From: AA29 sp041481445
Lineage (GTDB): Bacteria > Acidobacteriota > Vicinamibacteria > Fen-336
Direction: 5' to 3'
DNA length: 22,733 nucleotides
Assembly: GCA_041481445.1 (NCBI GenBank)
Contig: JBGPBV010000115.1
Span: 1 to 22,733 of the forward strand
The notes beneath the pieces were generated by a model. That model saw nothing but the letters and a program-made list of their open reading frames with translations, did not search any database and was not told where the DNA came from. Positions within the stretch are counted from its first letter, which is position 1. Each line of letters opens with the position of its first letter. Below, piece after piece: positions 8,371 through 15,381 of the stretch. The position numbers were made by a program, and so were the translations under genes.

Positions 8371-10655
8371 CGTCCGCCCGCCGCCCGCTCCGCCGCCGCC
8401 GCCTCCCGCGCCGCGTCGCGCGCACGGCCCTGGCGCGCGTAGATGTCGGCCAGGACGTAGTGGCCCAGCGGCGCCGTCTCGCGGTCGGGCTTGCCGGCCA
8501 GGCCGGCGCGCGCGGCCTGCTCCGCCTCGGCCAGGTGCCCGGTGTCGAAGAGGGCCTTGGCCAGGTACAGGCGCGCCACCGCGAGGTCGGGACGCGCGGC
8601 CAGGGCCTGGCCCAGCCGCCGTGCCGCCTCCTCGGGCCGGCCCGCCTTCAGGAGGAGCCGCCCGAGGTTGAAGGCGGCGCGATAGGCGTCGTCGTGCGCC
8701 GCGATCTCCTGCTCGTACTCGGCGATGGCCCGCGTGGTGTCGCCGCGGCCCTCGTGGACCAGGGCCAGGTCGTAGTGGGCGGCGCGCAGATCGGGCCGCC
8801 GCCGGAGCGCGTCCTGCAGCGTCCTCTCCGCCTCGTCGTACCGCCGCGCCTCGAGGTAGCACTCGCCGAGCTTGAGGAGGTAGGCCGGCGTGTCGCCCTT
8901 CAGGGTCAGCGCCTTCTGGAGGAGGGCGATCGCGCCGTCGTGGTCGCCCTTCTGCATCCGGATGTCGGCAAGCTGCCAGAGCGGCCGCGGCAGGCGGGGA
9001 TCGAGCTGCCGGGCCCGCTCGAAGCCGGCTTCCGCGTCCGCCATCCGTCCCAGGCTCTTGTAGGCGAGGGCGAGGCCGAAGACCGCCCCCTGGTGGCCGG
9101 GGTCGTGGGCCAGGGCGTCCTTGTAGGCGCGCACGGCCTCCTCGTCACGATGAGCCTTCGACTGGAAGTTGCCGAGGAGCGCGTAGGCCTCCACCACCTC
9201 CGGGTCCTCCGCCACGACCGACCGCACCTTGGCGATGGCCTCCTCCACGCGCCCGCCCATCGCGTCGCCCCCGGCCTCCTTCATCCGGTTGTAGAGGCCG
9301 ATCTTGTCCTTGGGGTCGCCGCGCGGGCGATCGTCCAGGTTGCGGGCGCTGACCGGGCCCGACACGTAGCCGAGCGCCTCCAGCCGCTCCTGCACCTCGG
9401 GATCGACCGCCGACGGCTCCCGGGCCGGCGACGACCCGCCCAGCCGCGCGCGGAGGTCGCGGAGCGCCCGCGCCATCGCGCTCACGCGCTGCGGCTCGCC
9501 CGCGGCCAGGTCCCTCGTCTCTCCGGGATCCGCGGCCAGGTCGTACAGCTCCGGGCGCGGCGCCTGGATGAGCTTGTAGCGACCGTCGCGCAGCGAGACG
9601 AGCTCGCTCCAGCCGTAGTGGTAGCGCGGGTACCAGCTCTCGGCGATCGCCTCTCGGTCGGCCGCGGCACCGGGGGCGCCGTCCCCGCGAACCAGCGGCA
9701 CCAGGCTCGTCCCCTGCACCCCGGCGGGGACGACCGCGCCCAGGAGCGCGAGCGCCGTCGGCATCACGTCCACGATGCGCACGGGCGCCGCGACCACGCG
9801 CGCGGGCACCCCCGGCCCGGCCACGATGAGCGGGACGTGCGCGACCGCCTCGTAGATGAAGAAGCCGTGGGTCGGCTCGCCGTGCTCGCCGAGCGACTCG
9901 CCGTGGTCGCCGACCACGACCACGACCGTCCTCTCCAGACGGCCGTCGGCGGCGAGGGCGTCGAGGAGCCGGCCCACCTGCGTGTCCGTCCAGGCGATCT
10001 CGGCGTCGTAGGCGCCGGCGGCGTCGGCGGCGAAGCGCGAAGCGAAGGGCTCTGGGGCCTGGTAGGGGGCATGCGGGTCGTAGAGGTGCACCCAGGCGAA
10101 GAACTCTCGCGCGCGGTCCTCGGCCAGCCAGGCCAGGGCGCGGTCCACGACCTCGTCGCCGCGGCGCTGGATCGCGTCCATGCTCGCCCCCTCGTAGCGG
10201 CCGAGGTCGAAGTCGTCGGCGTACCGCTCGAACCCCTGGGAGAGGCCCCACCGGCCGTCGAGCACGAACGCCCCCACGAAGCCCCCCGTGCGATAGCCGC
10301 GCGCGCCGAGCACCTCCGCCAGCGTCGTCTGCTCCTCGCCCAGGTAGAAGCCGCCGTTGTCGCGCACGCCGTGATGGGCGGGGAAGGTCCCCGTGAGGAG
10401 CGACGAATGCGCGGGCAGGGTGAGAGGCGCGACCGTGCTCGCCTGCTCGAACCGGGCGCCGCGCGCGGCCAGCGCGTCCAGCCGCGGCGTCTGCGCCTCG
10501 CGCCGGCCGTAGGCGCCGACATGGTCCGCCCGCAGGGTGTCGATCGAGACGAGGAGCAGGCTCGGGTGGGCCGGCGATCGCGAGAGCCGGGAGCAGGCCG
10601 GGAAGAGCAGGGCCAGGAGCGCGAGCCCACCCGGTGCCACCCGTGCCCGCCGCAT
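8367..10655 (-). CDS. Sulfatase-like (alkaline phosphatase superfamily) TPR lipoprotein, upstream paralogue
   Basis: A 762-residue exported protein with an N-terminal hydrophobic segment and a possible lipobox (LFPAC, Cys 21; Pro at -2 makes it weaker than in the paralogue). The catalytic domain (about 32-400) shows SIDTLRADHVGAYG (D39), the nucleophile block T79-L-P-A-H83 before SSLLTG, LYDPHAPY (193-198), GDHGESLGEHG (D250, H251) and THGFF (H263). Thr replaces the sulfatase Cys/Ser and His replaces the Arg; T-x-P-x-H resembles the nucleotide pyrophosphatase/phosphodiesterase block. TPR repeats fill about 455-750. It shares block order and phrases (QAPRPELYDL, DPKDKI) with the next gene, so the pair arose by tandem duplication. 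The ATG has GGGAG about 11 nt upstream. It is divergent from the glycosyltransferase gene. Confidence 0.9.
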   Translation of the reverse strand: MRRARVAPGGLALLALLFPACSRLSRSPAHPSLLLVSIDTLRADHVGAYGRREAQTPRLDALAARGARFEQASTVAPLTLPAHSSLLTGTFPAHHGVRDNGGFYLGEEQTTLAEVLGARGYRTGGFVGAFVLDGRWGLSQGFERYADDFDLGRYEGASMDAIQRRGDEVVDRALAWLAEDRAREFFAWVHLYDPHAPYQAPEPFASRFAADAAGAYDAEIAWTDTQVGRLLDALAADGRLERTVVVVVGDHGESLGEHGEPTHGFFIYEAVAHVPLIVAGPGVPARVVAAPVRIVDVMPTALALLGAVVPAGVQGTSLVPLVRGDGAPGAAADREAIAESWYPRYHYGWSELVSLRDGRYKLIQAPRPELYDLAADPGETRDLAAGEPQRVSAMARALRDLRARLGGSSPAREPSAVDPEVQERLEALGYVSGPVSARNLDDRPRGDPKDKIGLYNRMKEAGGDAMGGRVEEAIAKVRSVVAEDPEVVEAYALLGNFQSKAHRDEEAVRAYKDALAHDPGHQGAVFGLALAYKSLGRMADAEAGFERARQLDPRLPRPLWQLADIRMQKGDHDGAIALLQKALTLKGDTPAYLLKLGECYLEARRYDEAERTLQDALRRRPDLRAAHYDLALVHEGRGDTTRAIAEYEQEIAAHDDAYRAAFNLGRLLLKAGRPEEAARRLGQALAARPDLAVARLYLAKALFDTGHLAEAEQAARAGLAGKPDRETAPLGHYVLADIYARQGRARDAAREAAAAERAAGGR

Positions 10656-10695
10656 CGAAGGTTATTCTCCCGCACCGCCGCGCGCGGAGGCGAGC

Positions 10696-10701
10696 GATAA
10701 T
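10696..10701 (+). promoter_or_regulatory. -10-like hexamer GATAAT, 6 nt before GTG start
   Basis: GATAAT is followed by exactly six bases and then the GTG of the glycosyltransferase gene. There is no Shine-Dalgarno at usable spacing (the nearest GGAGG is 17 nt away) and no recognisable -35. The layout suggests a leaderless transcript. Confidence 0.45.
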
Positions 10702-10707
10702 CGCCGC

Positions 10708-11799
10708 GTGCGGATCGTCCACCTGACGGATCGGCTGACCGACCGTGGGGGCGCGCCCCGCCATCTCCTCTCGCTCGTCCGGGCCCAGGCCGAGCGCGGG
10801 CACGACGTCCACGTCGTGGCCGGGAGAGAGGGCCCCCTGTCCGAGGACGTTTCCGCCGTCCGCCACCGGCTCCCCGGCCTGGACGCGCGCACGGCGCGGC
10901 GGGTCGGCCTCGACGCGCTGCTGCTGGGTCTCGAGCCGGACGTCGTCCACGTCCACACCGTGATGAACCCGATCGCGCTCGACGCCGCCGCGGCCTGGGG
11001 CGCGGTGTTCACCGTCCAGGACCATCGCCCGTTCTGTCCCGCGCGCGGCAAGTGGACGGCGGGGGGCGCCGTCTGCCGGCGGCCGTTCTCGCCCGAGGTC
11101 TGCGCGGAGTGCTTCGACGACCCGGCCTACGAGGCGGAGATGCTCGGCCTCACGCGCGCCCGCCGGACGGCCCTGGCCGGCGCGACCGTGGTCGTGCTCT
11201 CGGACTACATGCGCGGTGAGCTCGTCGCCGCCGGACTGCGGCCGGACCTCGTGCACGTCGTCCCGCCCTTCGCCGACTTCCCGGAGGACCGCCCGCCGGC
11301 GCCGGAAGCGGCGGGACCGCCCTGCGTCCTCTTCGCCGGGAGGCTGGTGGCGGCCAAGGGACCGCTCGACGCCGTCGACGCCTGGCGCCGGTCCGGAGTC
11401 GGCTTGCCCCTCGTGGTCGCGGGCACCGGGCCCTTGCGCGACTCCGTGGAGGCCGCGGGCGCCGAAGTGCTCGGATGGACGGCCCATCGTGACCTGCCCG
11501 CGCTCTTCCGGCGCTCGCGCGCCCTCTTGATGACCTCGCGGTGGCAGGAGCCGTTCGGGATCGTCGGCCTGGAGGCGGCGAGCTTCGGCGTGCCGGTGGC
11601 GGCCTGGGATTCGGGCGGGATCCGCGAGTGGCATCGTGGCCCCCTCGCGGCCTGGGGCGACCTCGACGGCCTCGCCCAAGGGCTGCGCGACGCGGTCGGG
11701 TCGCGCGCCTCCGCCCCCGAAGGCTTCGAGCGCGACGTCCTCATGGACCGCCTCGAGCGGATCTACGGTCTCTCGGAATGCCGCATGAGCCACCGGTGA
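10708..11799 (+). CDS. GT4-family glycosyltransferase
   Basis: A 363-residue GT-B fold retaining glycosyltransferase, cytoplasmic or membrane-associated, adding a sugar to a glycan or lipid acceptor. The N-terminal acceptor half starts RIVHLTDRLTDRGGAPRHLLSLVRAQAERGHDVHVVAG. The C-terminal nucleotide-sugar half carries LFAGRLVAAKGPLDAVDAW, AGTGPL and the E-x7-E motif in EPFGIVGLEAASFGVPVAAWDSGG. A four-Cys segment sits in the N-terminal half (FCPARGKW...VCRRPFSPEVCAEC). The GTG start is chosen because homology begins there. It heads a coupled trio: its 3' end overlaps the next gene by 22 bp. The divergent neighbour is the sulfatase-like lipoprotein pair, so a role in an envelope glycan is plausible but inferred. 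Confidence 0.9.
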   Translation: MRIVHLTDRLTDRGGAPRHLLSLVRAQAERGHDVHVVAGREGPLSEDVSAVRHRLPGLDARTARRVGLDALLLGLEPDVVHVHTVMNPIALDAAAAWGAVFTVQDHRPFCPARGKWTAGGAVCRRPFSPEVCAECFDDPAYEAEMLGLTRARRTALAGATVVVLSDYMRGELVAAGLRPDLVHVVPPFADFPEDRPPAPEAAGPPCVLFAGRLVAAKGPLDAVDAWRRSGVGLPLVVAGTGPLRDSVEAAGAEVLGWTAHRDLPALFRRSRALLMTSRWQEPFGIVGLEAASFGVPVAAWDSGGIREWHRGPLAAWGDLDGLAQGLRDAVGSRASAPEGFERDVLMDRLERIYGLSECRMSHR

Positions 11800-12398
11800 C
11801 GCCGCGGTACTTCCGGTCGCCGGACGGGTTCCGGCGCTGGCTCGAGAAGAGCGGCGCGACCACGCCCGAGCTCTGGGTCGGCTTCTACAACCAGCGCTCC
11901 GGCCGGACCGGGATGACGTACAAGCAGGGCGTGGACGAGGCGCTCTGTTTCGGGTGGATCGACGGCCTGCGCAAGAGCGTGGACGACGGGCGCTACAAGG
12001 TGCGCTTCACGCCGCGGAAGCCGAAGAGCATCTGGAGCAACGTGAACGTCAAGCGCATCCAGGAGCTGATCGCGCGCGGCCGGGTCACTCCGGCCGGCCG
12101 CGAGGCCTTCGGGCGCCGCGATCCCGCGCGCTCCGGCGTCTACTCCTTCGAGCGGGAGGCGGCCGAGCTCGGACCGGCGTTCGAGCGGACCTTTCGCGCC
12201 GACCGGCGCGCCTGGGCCTATTTCCAGTCCCGGCCCCCGTGGTACCGGCGCCTCTGCGCGTTCTGGGTCGTGAACGCGAAGAAGGACGAGACACGGTCGC
12301 GCCGGCTAGCGACGCTCATCGAGAGGTCGGCCAAGGGGTTGCCCGTCGGTCCGCTCGACCGGACTCCGCCCGGAGCGCGCGGGGGCTCGAAGGCGTGA
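11778..12398 (+). CDS. YdeI/OmpD-associated (OmdA) family protein
   Basis: A 206-residue soluble protein matching the YdeI/OmdA family, whose members have been named bacteriocin-protection proteins although the biochemical role is unclear. Supporting blocks are RYFRSPDGFRRWLEKSGATTPELWVGFYNQ, GMTYKQGVDEALCFGWIDGLRKSVDDGRYKVRFTPRKPKSIWSNVNVKRIQELIARGRV, and a basic C-terminal tail. No signal peptide or membrane segment is seen. ATG 11778 overlaps the end of the glycosyltransferase gene by 22 bp; the frame remains open upstream but family similarity starts only at this Met. The 3' end overlaps the next start by four bases (GTGA), indicating translational coupling. Confidence 0.88.
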   Translation: MPHEPPVTPRYFRSPDGFRRWLEKSGATTPELWVGFYNQRSGRTGMTYKQGVDEALCFGWIDGLRKSVDDGRYKVRFTPRKPKSIWSNVNVKRIQELIARGRVTPAGREAFGRRDPARSGVYSFEREAAELGPAFERTFRADRRAWAYFQSRPPWYRRLCAFWVVNAKKDETRSRRLATLIERSAKGLPVGPLDRTPPGARGGSKA

Positions 12399-12934
12399 GG
12401 CGGACGGGCGCCGTGCTTCCGCCGATCCTCCTCCTCGCCGCCGCCTGTGGCGGGCGCGGCGGGCTCGGCCCCTCGGCGCCCGTCGCGGCCGCGAGCGCGT
12501 CGCCATTGCCGGTGGCGGTGGCGTCGCCCTCCCCCATCGCACCCGCCCCTCCAAGCGCGCCGCCGGACGAGCCGGAGCCGGAGCCCTCGCCCGACTGCAT
12601 CCACGACAGCGACCACGGCGTCGACTCGGTCTCGCTCGGCATCTACTTCCTGGAGTGCGGAGGCAAGCGCATCCCCGGATCGCGCGACATCGTCGACGTC
12701 CCCCTCGGCTGCCGGATCCACTTCAACGCGACGCCGCGGGACGGGATGGGCGCTCCCACCTGCAGCCGCACGTGGCCGGAGTGGCAGGTCGGCCCCGCGG
12801 AGGTGGTCAGCGGAGGAGGCCTCCAGACCTTCACGCCCGCCTACCGGACCCTGCAACCGGGCCGCATGTCCGCGCGCTGCATCGTGGACGGCGTGCGCTC
12901 CGACTGGATCGTCTTGAACGTCGTCCCTCCCTGA
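12395..12934 (+). CDS. Small proline/alanine-rich lipoprotein, unknown function
   Basis: A 179-residue predicted lipoprotein that I do not recognise. The N-terminus RRTGAVLPPILLLAAACGGRGG carries a signal peptide and an AAAC lipobox. Residues about 26-65 are a low-complexity Ala/Ser/Pro then Pro/Glu linker. The rest forms a compact Cys-containing domain (DCIHDSDHG, IYFLECGGKRIPG, PLGCRIHFNATPRDGMGAPTCSRTW, SARCIVDGVRSDWIVLNVV) that looks like a beta-rich Ig-type module with possible disulphides. The GTG start forms a GTGA overlap with the upstream stop, so it is co-translated with the YdeI-like gene. Envelope location is well supported; function is not. Confidence 0.75.
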   Translation: MRRTGAVLPPILLLAAACGGRGGLGPSAPVAAASASPLPVAVASPSPIAPAPPSAPPDEPEPEPSPDCIHDSDHGVDSVSLGIYFLECGGKRIPGSRDIVDVPLGCRIHFNATPRDGMGAPTCSRTWPEWQVGPAEVVSGGGLQTFTPAYRTLQPGRMSARCIVDGVRSDWIVLNVVPP

Positions 12935-13002
12935 CTCTGGTGGTCGGTGATGCGGTAAGGGAGTTCGTCACCGCGGGGCCGCCCGGCGAAGAGGGCTCGG
13001 GC

Positions 13003-13008
13003 TACAGT
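13003..13008 (+). promoter_or_regulatory. -10-like hexamer TACAGT, 6 nt before ATG start
   Basis: TACAGT, the same hexamer used at the receptor promoter (3472-3477), lies exactly six bases before the ATG of the zinc-ribbon gene. No Shine-Dalgarno or -35 is seen in the 80-bp gap, so this is a candidate leaderless start. Confidence 0.45.
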
Positions 13009-13014
13009 GGATTC

Positions 13015-13254
13015 ATGCCTTCTGCGCCCGCCGCGACCCCCATCCGCCGCAACGAGCAGCACCGCTGCGCGCACTGCCACTCGCGGTTCGAGGTCTGGCA
13101 CGCCGCGGATCCCCTCGAGCCCCACGTGACGGTGGAGGTGAGGTGCCCCTGCTGCGGCGCGGCCACGCCCGTGTCGCTTCCCCGCGGCGCGGAGAAGGAC
13201 CTCCGGGTCGAGAACCTACCCGGCCTGGAGCCCGACACCGGCGGCGGGGACTGA
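13015..13254 (+). CDS. Zinc-ribbon mini-protein, unknown function
   Basis: A 79-residue soluble protein. Two Cys pairs, CAHC (near residues 18-21) and CPCC (near 44-47), are spaced like a zinc ribbon: HRCAHCHSRFEVWHA... VEVRCPCCGAATPVSLP. The C-terminus is acidic and Gly-rich. Such ribbons occur in many small nucleic-acid- or protein-binding factors, so the role cannot be named. ATG 13015 has no Shine-Dalgarno but follows a -10-like hexamer by six bases. The next gene on the same strand begins 50 bp after its stop. Confidence 0.7.
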   Translation: MPSAPAATPIRRNEQHRCAHCHSRFEVWHAADPLEPHVTVEVRCPCCGAATPVSLPRGAEKDLRVENLPGLEPDTGGGD

Positions 13255-13304
13255 CGCGAAACCCGACGGTTATCGGATCGAGAGCGCACGGGGGCCGGCC
13301 GGCG

Positions 13305-13739
13305 GTGCTGACCCTCATCGCGCTGTTCCGCCTGGGCAAGGCCGCGTTGCTGGTGGCGGCCGGGCTGGGGGCGCTACGGCTCGTGCGTCCCGGGGTGGCG
13401 GTGCATGCCCATCGCTGGCTGGCCACGATGCCGTTCGTCGCCCATCATCGGCGGCTGGAGGCGGCCGCGCGCGAGGTGACGACCGCCTCTCCCCACCACC
13501 TCGAGATCGTGGCCTCGATCGCGCTGGCCTACGCCGCGCTCTTCGTCGTGGAAGGGGTCGGACTGTGGCGGCAGAGGGTCTGGGCGGAGTACCTGACCAT
13601 CGCCGCCACCACGTCGTTCATCCCGATCGAGATCTATGAGCTCGCGCGGCGGGCCACGGCCGTGAGGGCGGCGGCCCTGGCCGTCAACGTCGCGATCGTG
13701 GCCTACCTGATCGTCCGCCGCATCCGCGCTCCTCGTTAG
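13305..13739 (+). CDS. DUF2127-type integral membrane protein
   Basis: A 144-residue membrane protein with four predicted helices: LTLIALFRLGKAALLVAAGLGALRLV, IVASIALAYAALFVVEGVGLW, YLTIAATTSFIPIEIYEL and AAALAVNVAIVAYLIV. The blocks YAALFVVEGVGLWRQRVWAEYLTI and IPIEIYELARRATAVRAAALAVNVAIVAYLIVRR match my memory of the DUF2127 family, which has no known function. GTG 13305 is the start nearest the first helix; longer in-frame extension runs into the preceding gene. Its TAG overlaps the TAA of the convergent TPR gene (TTAG at 13736-13739). Confidence 0.78.
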   Translation: MLTLIALFRLGKAALLVAAGLGALRLVRPGVAVHAHRWLATMPFVAHHRRLEAAAREVTTASPHHLEIVASIALAYAALFVVEGVGLWRQRVWAEYLTIAATTSFIPIEIYELARRATAVRAAALAVNVAIVAYLIVRRIRAPR

Positions 13740-15202
13740 TCCTTCTTCGGCGTGGCCACCATGGCCTTGGCCTTGCCGCGCACGTAGCCGTACGTGTTCG
13801 AGAGGCCGTTGAAGTCCGCGGCCTGGACGCCGGCGTTCTTGGCCCCCTGGAGGTCGCCCTTGCCCTGGAGCGCGACCGCCGTCAGGTAGAGCACGCCCGG
13901 GTCCTGCTGGTTGGCCTGGCGCAGCTCGGTGACCGCGGTCGCGTAGTCCTTCTGGACCAGGGCGAGGCGGCCGGCCAGCTCGTGGCTCTGCCGCACCTCG
14001 AACGGGATCTTCCGGGCCTCGACCGCCGTCGCGTAGGCGGCGGCCCTGGTCTTGGCCGTGGCCGGGTCGCTCCGGGCCAGCGCCACCCGCGCCTCGTCGA
14101 AGATCGCCTGGCGGTGCGTCGCCTCCTTGACCTGGGCGGGGGCGTCGGCCTTGTCGATGGTGGCGACCTGCTCCTTGTACTTCGCGGCCGCGTCGTCGAT
14201 GCGTCCGGCCTCGAGGAGGACGTTGCCCATCTGGTTCTGCGTGCCGGAGAGGGCCACGAGGTCGTTGCCGGCCTGGTCGATGGCGGCCATCTGCTGGAGC
14301 TCGCTCATCGCCTTGTCCGTCGCCCCCTCGTGCACGTACGACTGGGCCGTCCAGAAGTGGGCCTGCAGCTTCTCGCCGTCGGTGCGCGCCACCGAGAGCA
14401 GCTTGCCGTAGCTCTTGCGCGCCTCTTCCGGCTGCCCCATGAACACGCGGTCGTTCCCGATGCCGATGTAGGAGGCGATGAAGTTGGGATCGACGGAGAG
14501 GGCCTTCTCGTAGTTCTTGATCGAGTCGTCGAAGCGCCCCATCTTCATGAGCAGCTCGGCGTAGGAATCGTAGGGGTTGGGATCGTTCGGGATCAGCTCG
14601 ATGTACTTCTTGAAGGCCTGCTCCGCTTCGGTGTACTTGCCCATCGCGCGGTAGGCGTACCCGAGCTGGTTGTAGGGGGGCGAGTACTGGGGGTTGAGCG
14701 CGGTCGCCTTCTTGAACTCGTCCACCGCCGGCGCGTACTCCTGGCGGCCGAAGTGGTAGAGCGCCATCAGGTTGTGCGCGCGCTCGTCGGCCGGCGCCGA
14801 CTGGAGCAGCTTGGTCAGGCAGTCCTGCTGGCGCGCCGGCTCGCCCTTGGCTCCCGCGTCGAGCGCGCAGATGAGCTGCCGCTCGGGCTCGGAGGCCTTG
14901 TCGGCCAGGGCGACGGCCTTGGCGACGCCGTCGAAGAACTCCTTGGCCGTGCCCGCGGTGTTGGCGAGGCCGACCTGGGCCAGGGCGAAGCCCGGGTCCT
15001 TGGCCATCGCCTGCTCGAACAGCTTGCGGCCGTCGGTGGCGCGCAGCTTCTCGGTGAGGTCGCGCCCCTTCAGATAGAGCTGTCGGGCCTCCTCCGACGA
15101 CGTCGTGATCGGGATCTTGTCCCCCGCGGACGCCGCCCCCACGAGCGCGGTCGCGGCGAGCGCGCACAGGACGGCTCCGCGGGCCATGGCTGGTCTCGGC
15201 AT
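13736..15202 (-). CDS. Exported tetratricopeptide-repeat protein
   Basis: A 488-residue periplasmic TPR protein. The signal peptide RPAMARGAVLCALAATALVGAASAGDK predicts cleavage after ASA. TPR units are clear from about residue 35 onward, for example AHNLMALYHFGRQEYAPAVDEFKKATALNPQ, PPYNQLGYAYRAMGKYTEAEQAFKKYIELIPNDP and YDSYAELLMKMGRFDDSIKNYEKALSVDPN; a helical C-terminal half lacks other motifs. It probably scaffolds protein-protein contacts. ATG 15202 has an excellent AGGAGGA Shine-Dalgarno (15207-15213). The stop overlaps the convergent DUF2127 gene, leaving no terminator space. Upstream lies a candidate promoter overlapped by a triple repeat. Confidence 0.92.
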   Translation of the reverse strand: MPRPAMARGAVLCALAATALVGAASAGDKIPITTSSEEARQLYLKGRDLTEKLRATDGRKLFEQAMAKDPGFALAQVGLANTAGTAKEFFDGVAKAVALADKASEPERQLICALDAGAKGEPARQQDCLTKLLQSAPADERAHNLMALYHFGRQEYAPAVDEFKKATALNPQYSPPYNQLGYAYRAMGKYTEAEQAFKKYIELIPNDPNPYDSYAELLMKMGRFDDSIKNYEKALSVDPNFIASYIGIGNDRVFMGQPEEARKSYGKLLSVARTDGEKLQAHFWTAQSYVHEGATDKAMSELQQMAAIDQAGNDLVALSGTQNQMGNVLLEAGRIDDAAAKYKEQVATIDKADAPAQVKEATHRQAIFDEARVALARSDPATAKTRAAAYATAVEARKIPFEVRQSHELAGRLALVQKDYATAVTELRQANQQDPGVLYLTAVALQGKGDLQGAKNAGVQAADFNGLSNTYGYVRGKAKAMVATPKKD

Positions 15203-15223
15203 AGGGTCCTCCTCGATGGATCG

Positions 15224-15253
15224 AGCCTACTCCGGACCCCTCCGGCTCGTCAT
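15224..15253 (-). promoter_or_regulatory. Candidate promoter of the TPR gene
   Basis: On the minus strand ATGACG (15253-15248, four of six matching TTGACA) is spaced 18 bp from TAGGCT (15229-15224). Transcription would begin near 15217, just ahead of the Shine-Dalgarno. The -35 overlaps the nearest GAAACTCAT repeat. Confidence 0.4.
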
Positions 15254-15292
15254 GAGTTTCTGCGTCGACCCATGAGTTTCCGGATGAGTTTC
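15252..15292. repeat. Three direct repeats ATGAGTTTC (GAAACTCAT) in a divergent promoter region
   Basis: ATGAGTTTC occurs perfectly at 15252-15260, 15272-15280 and 15284-15292. The first and third extend to a 15-bp match with one mismatch (ATGAGTTTC, then T or G, then GCGTC), 32 bp apart. They lie between the TPR gene and the divergent exported-repeat gene and abut the candidate -35 of the former, as operator sites would. Regulator unknown. Confidence 0.6.
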
Positions 15293-15381
15293 GGCGTCCA
15301 ACGGCTTGAATCGAGGATTTGATTCGCGACAAACCAGAACCTTCTGCCGCCCTCGGACGTTAGGAATGCAGGAGGCGATCG

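Noticed and set aside
8371..8862. N-terminal extension of the downstream TPR lipoprotein to an upstream start at 8862
   Set aside because: The extension lies inside the paralogue in another frame and would bury the lipoprotein signal peptide; GTG 8370 restores it.
8460..10700. 746-codon plus-strand frame opposite the upstream TPR lipoprotein
   Set aside because: Low-complexity translation, no recognisable domain; the minus strand has catalytic and TPR blocks.
12935..13014. GGTGA...TCACC inverted repeat after the small lipoprotein gene
   Set aside because: Five base pairs around a long loop without a T-tract; expected by chance at this base composition.
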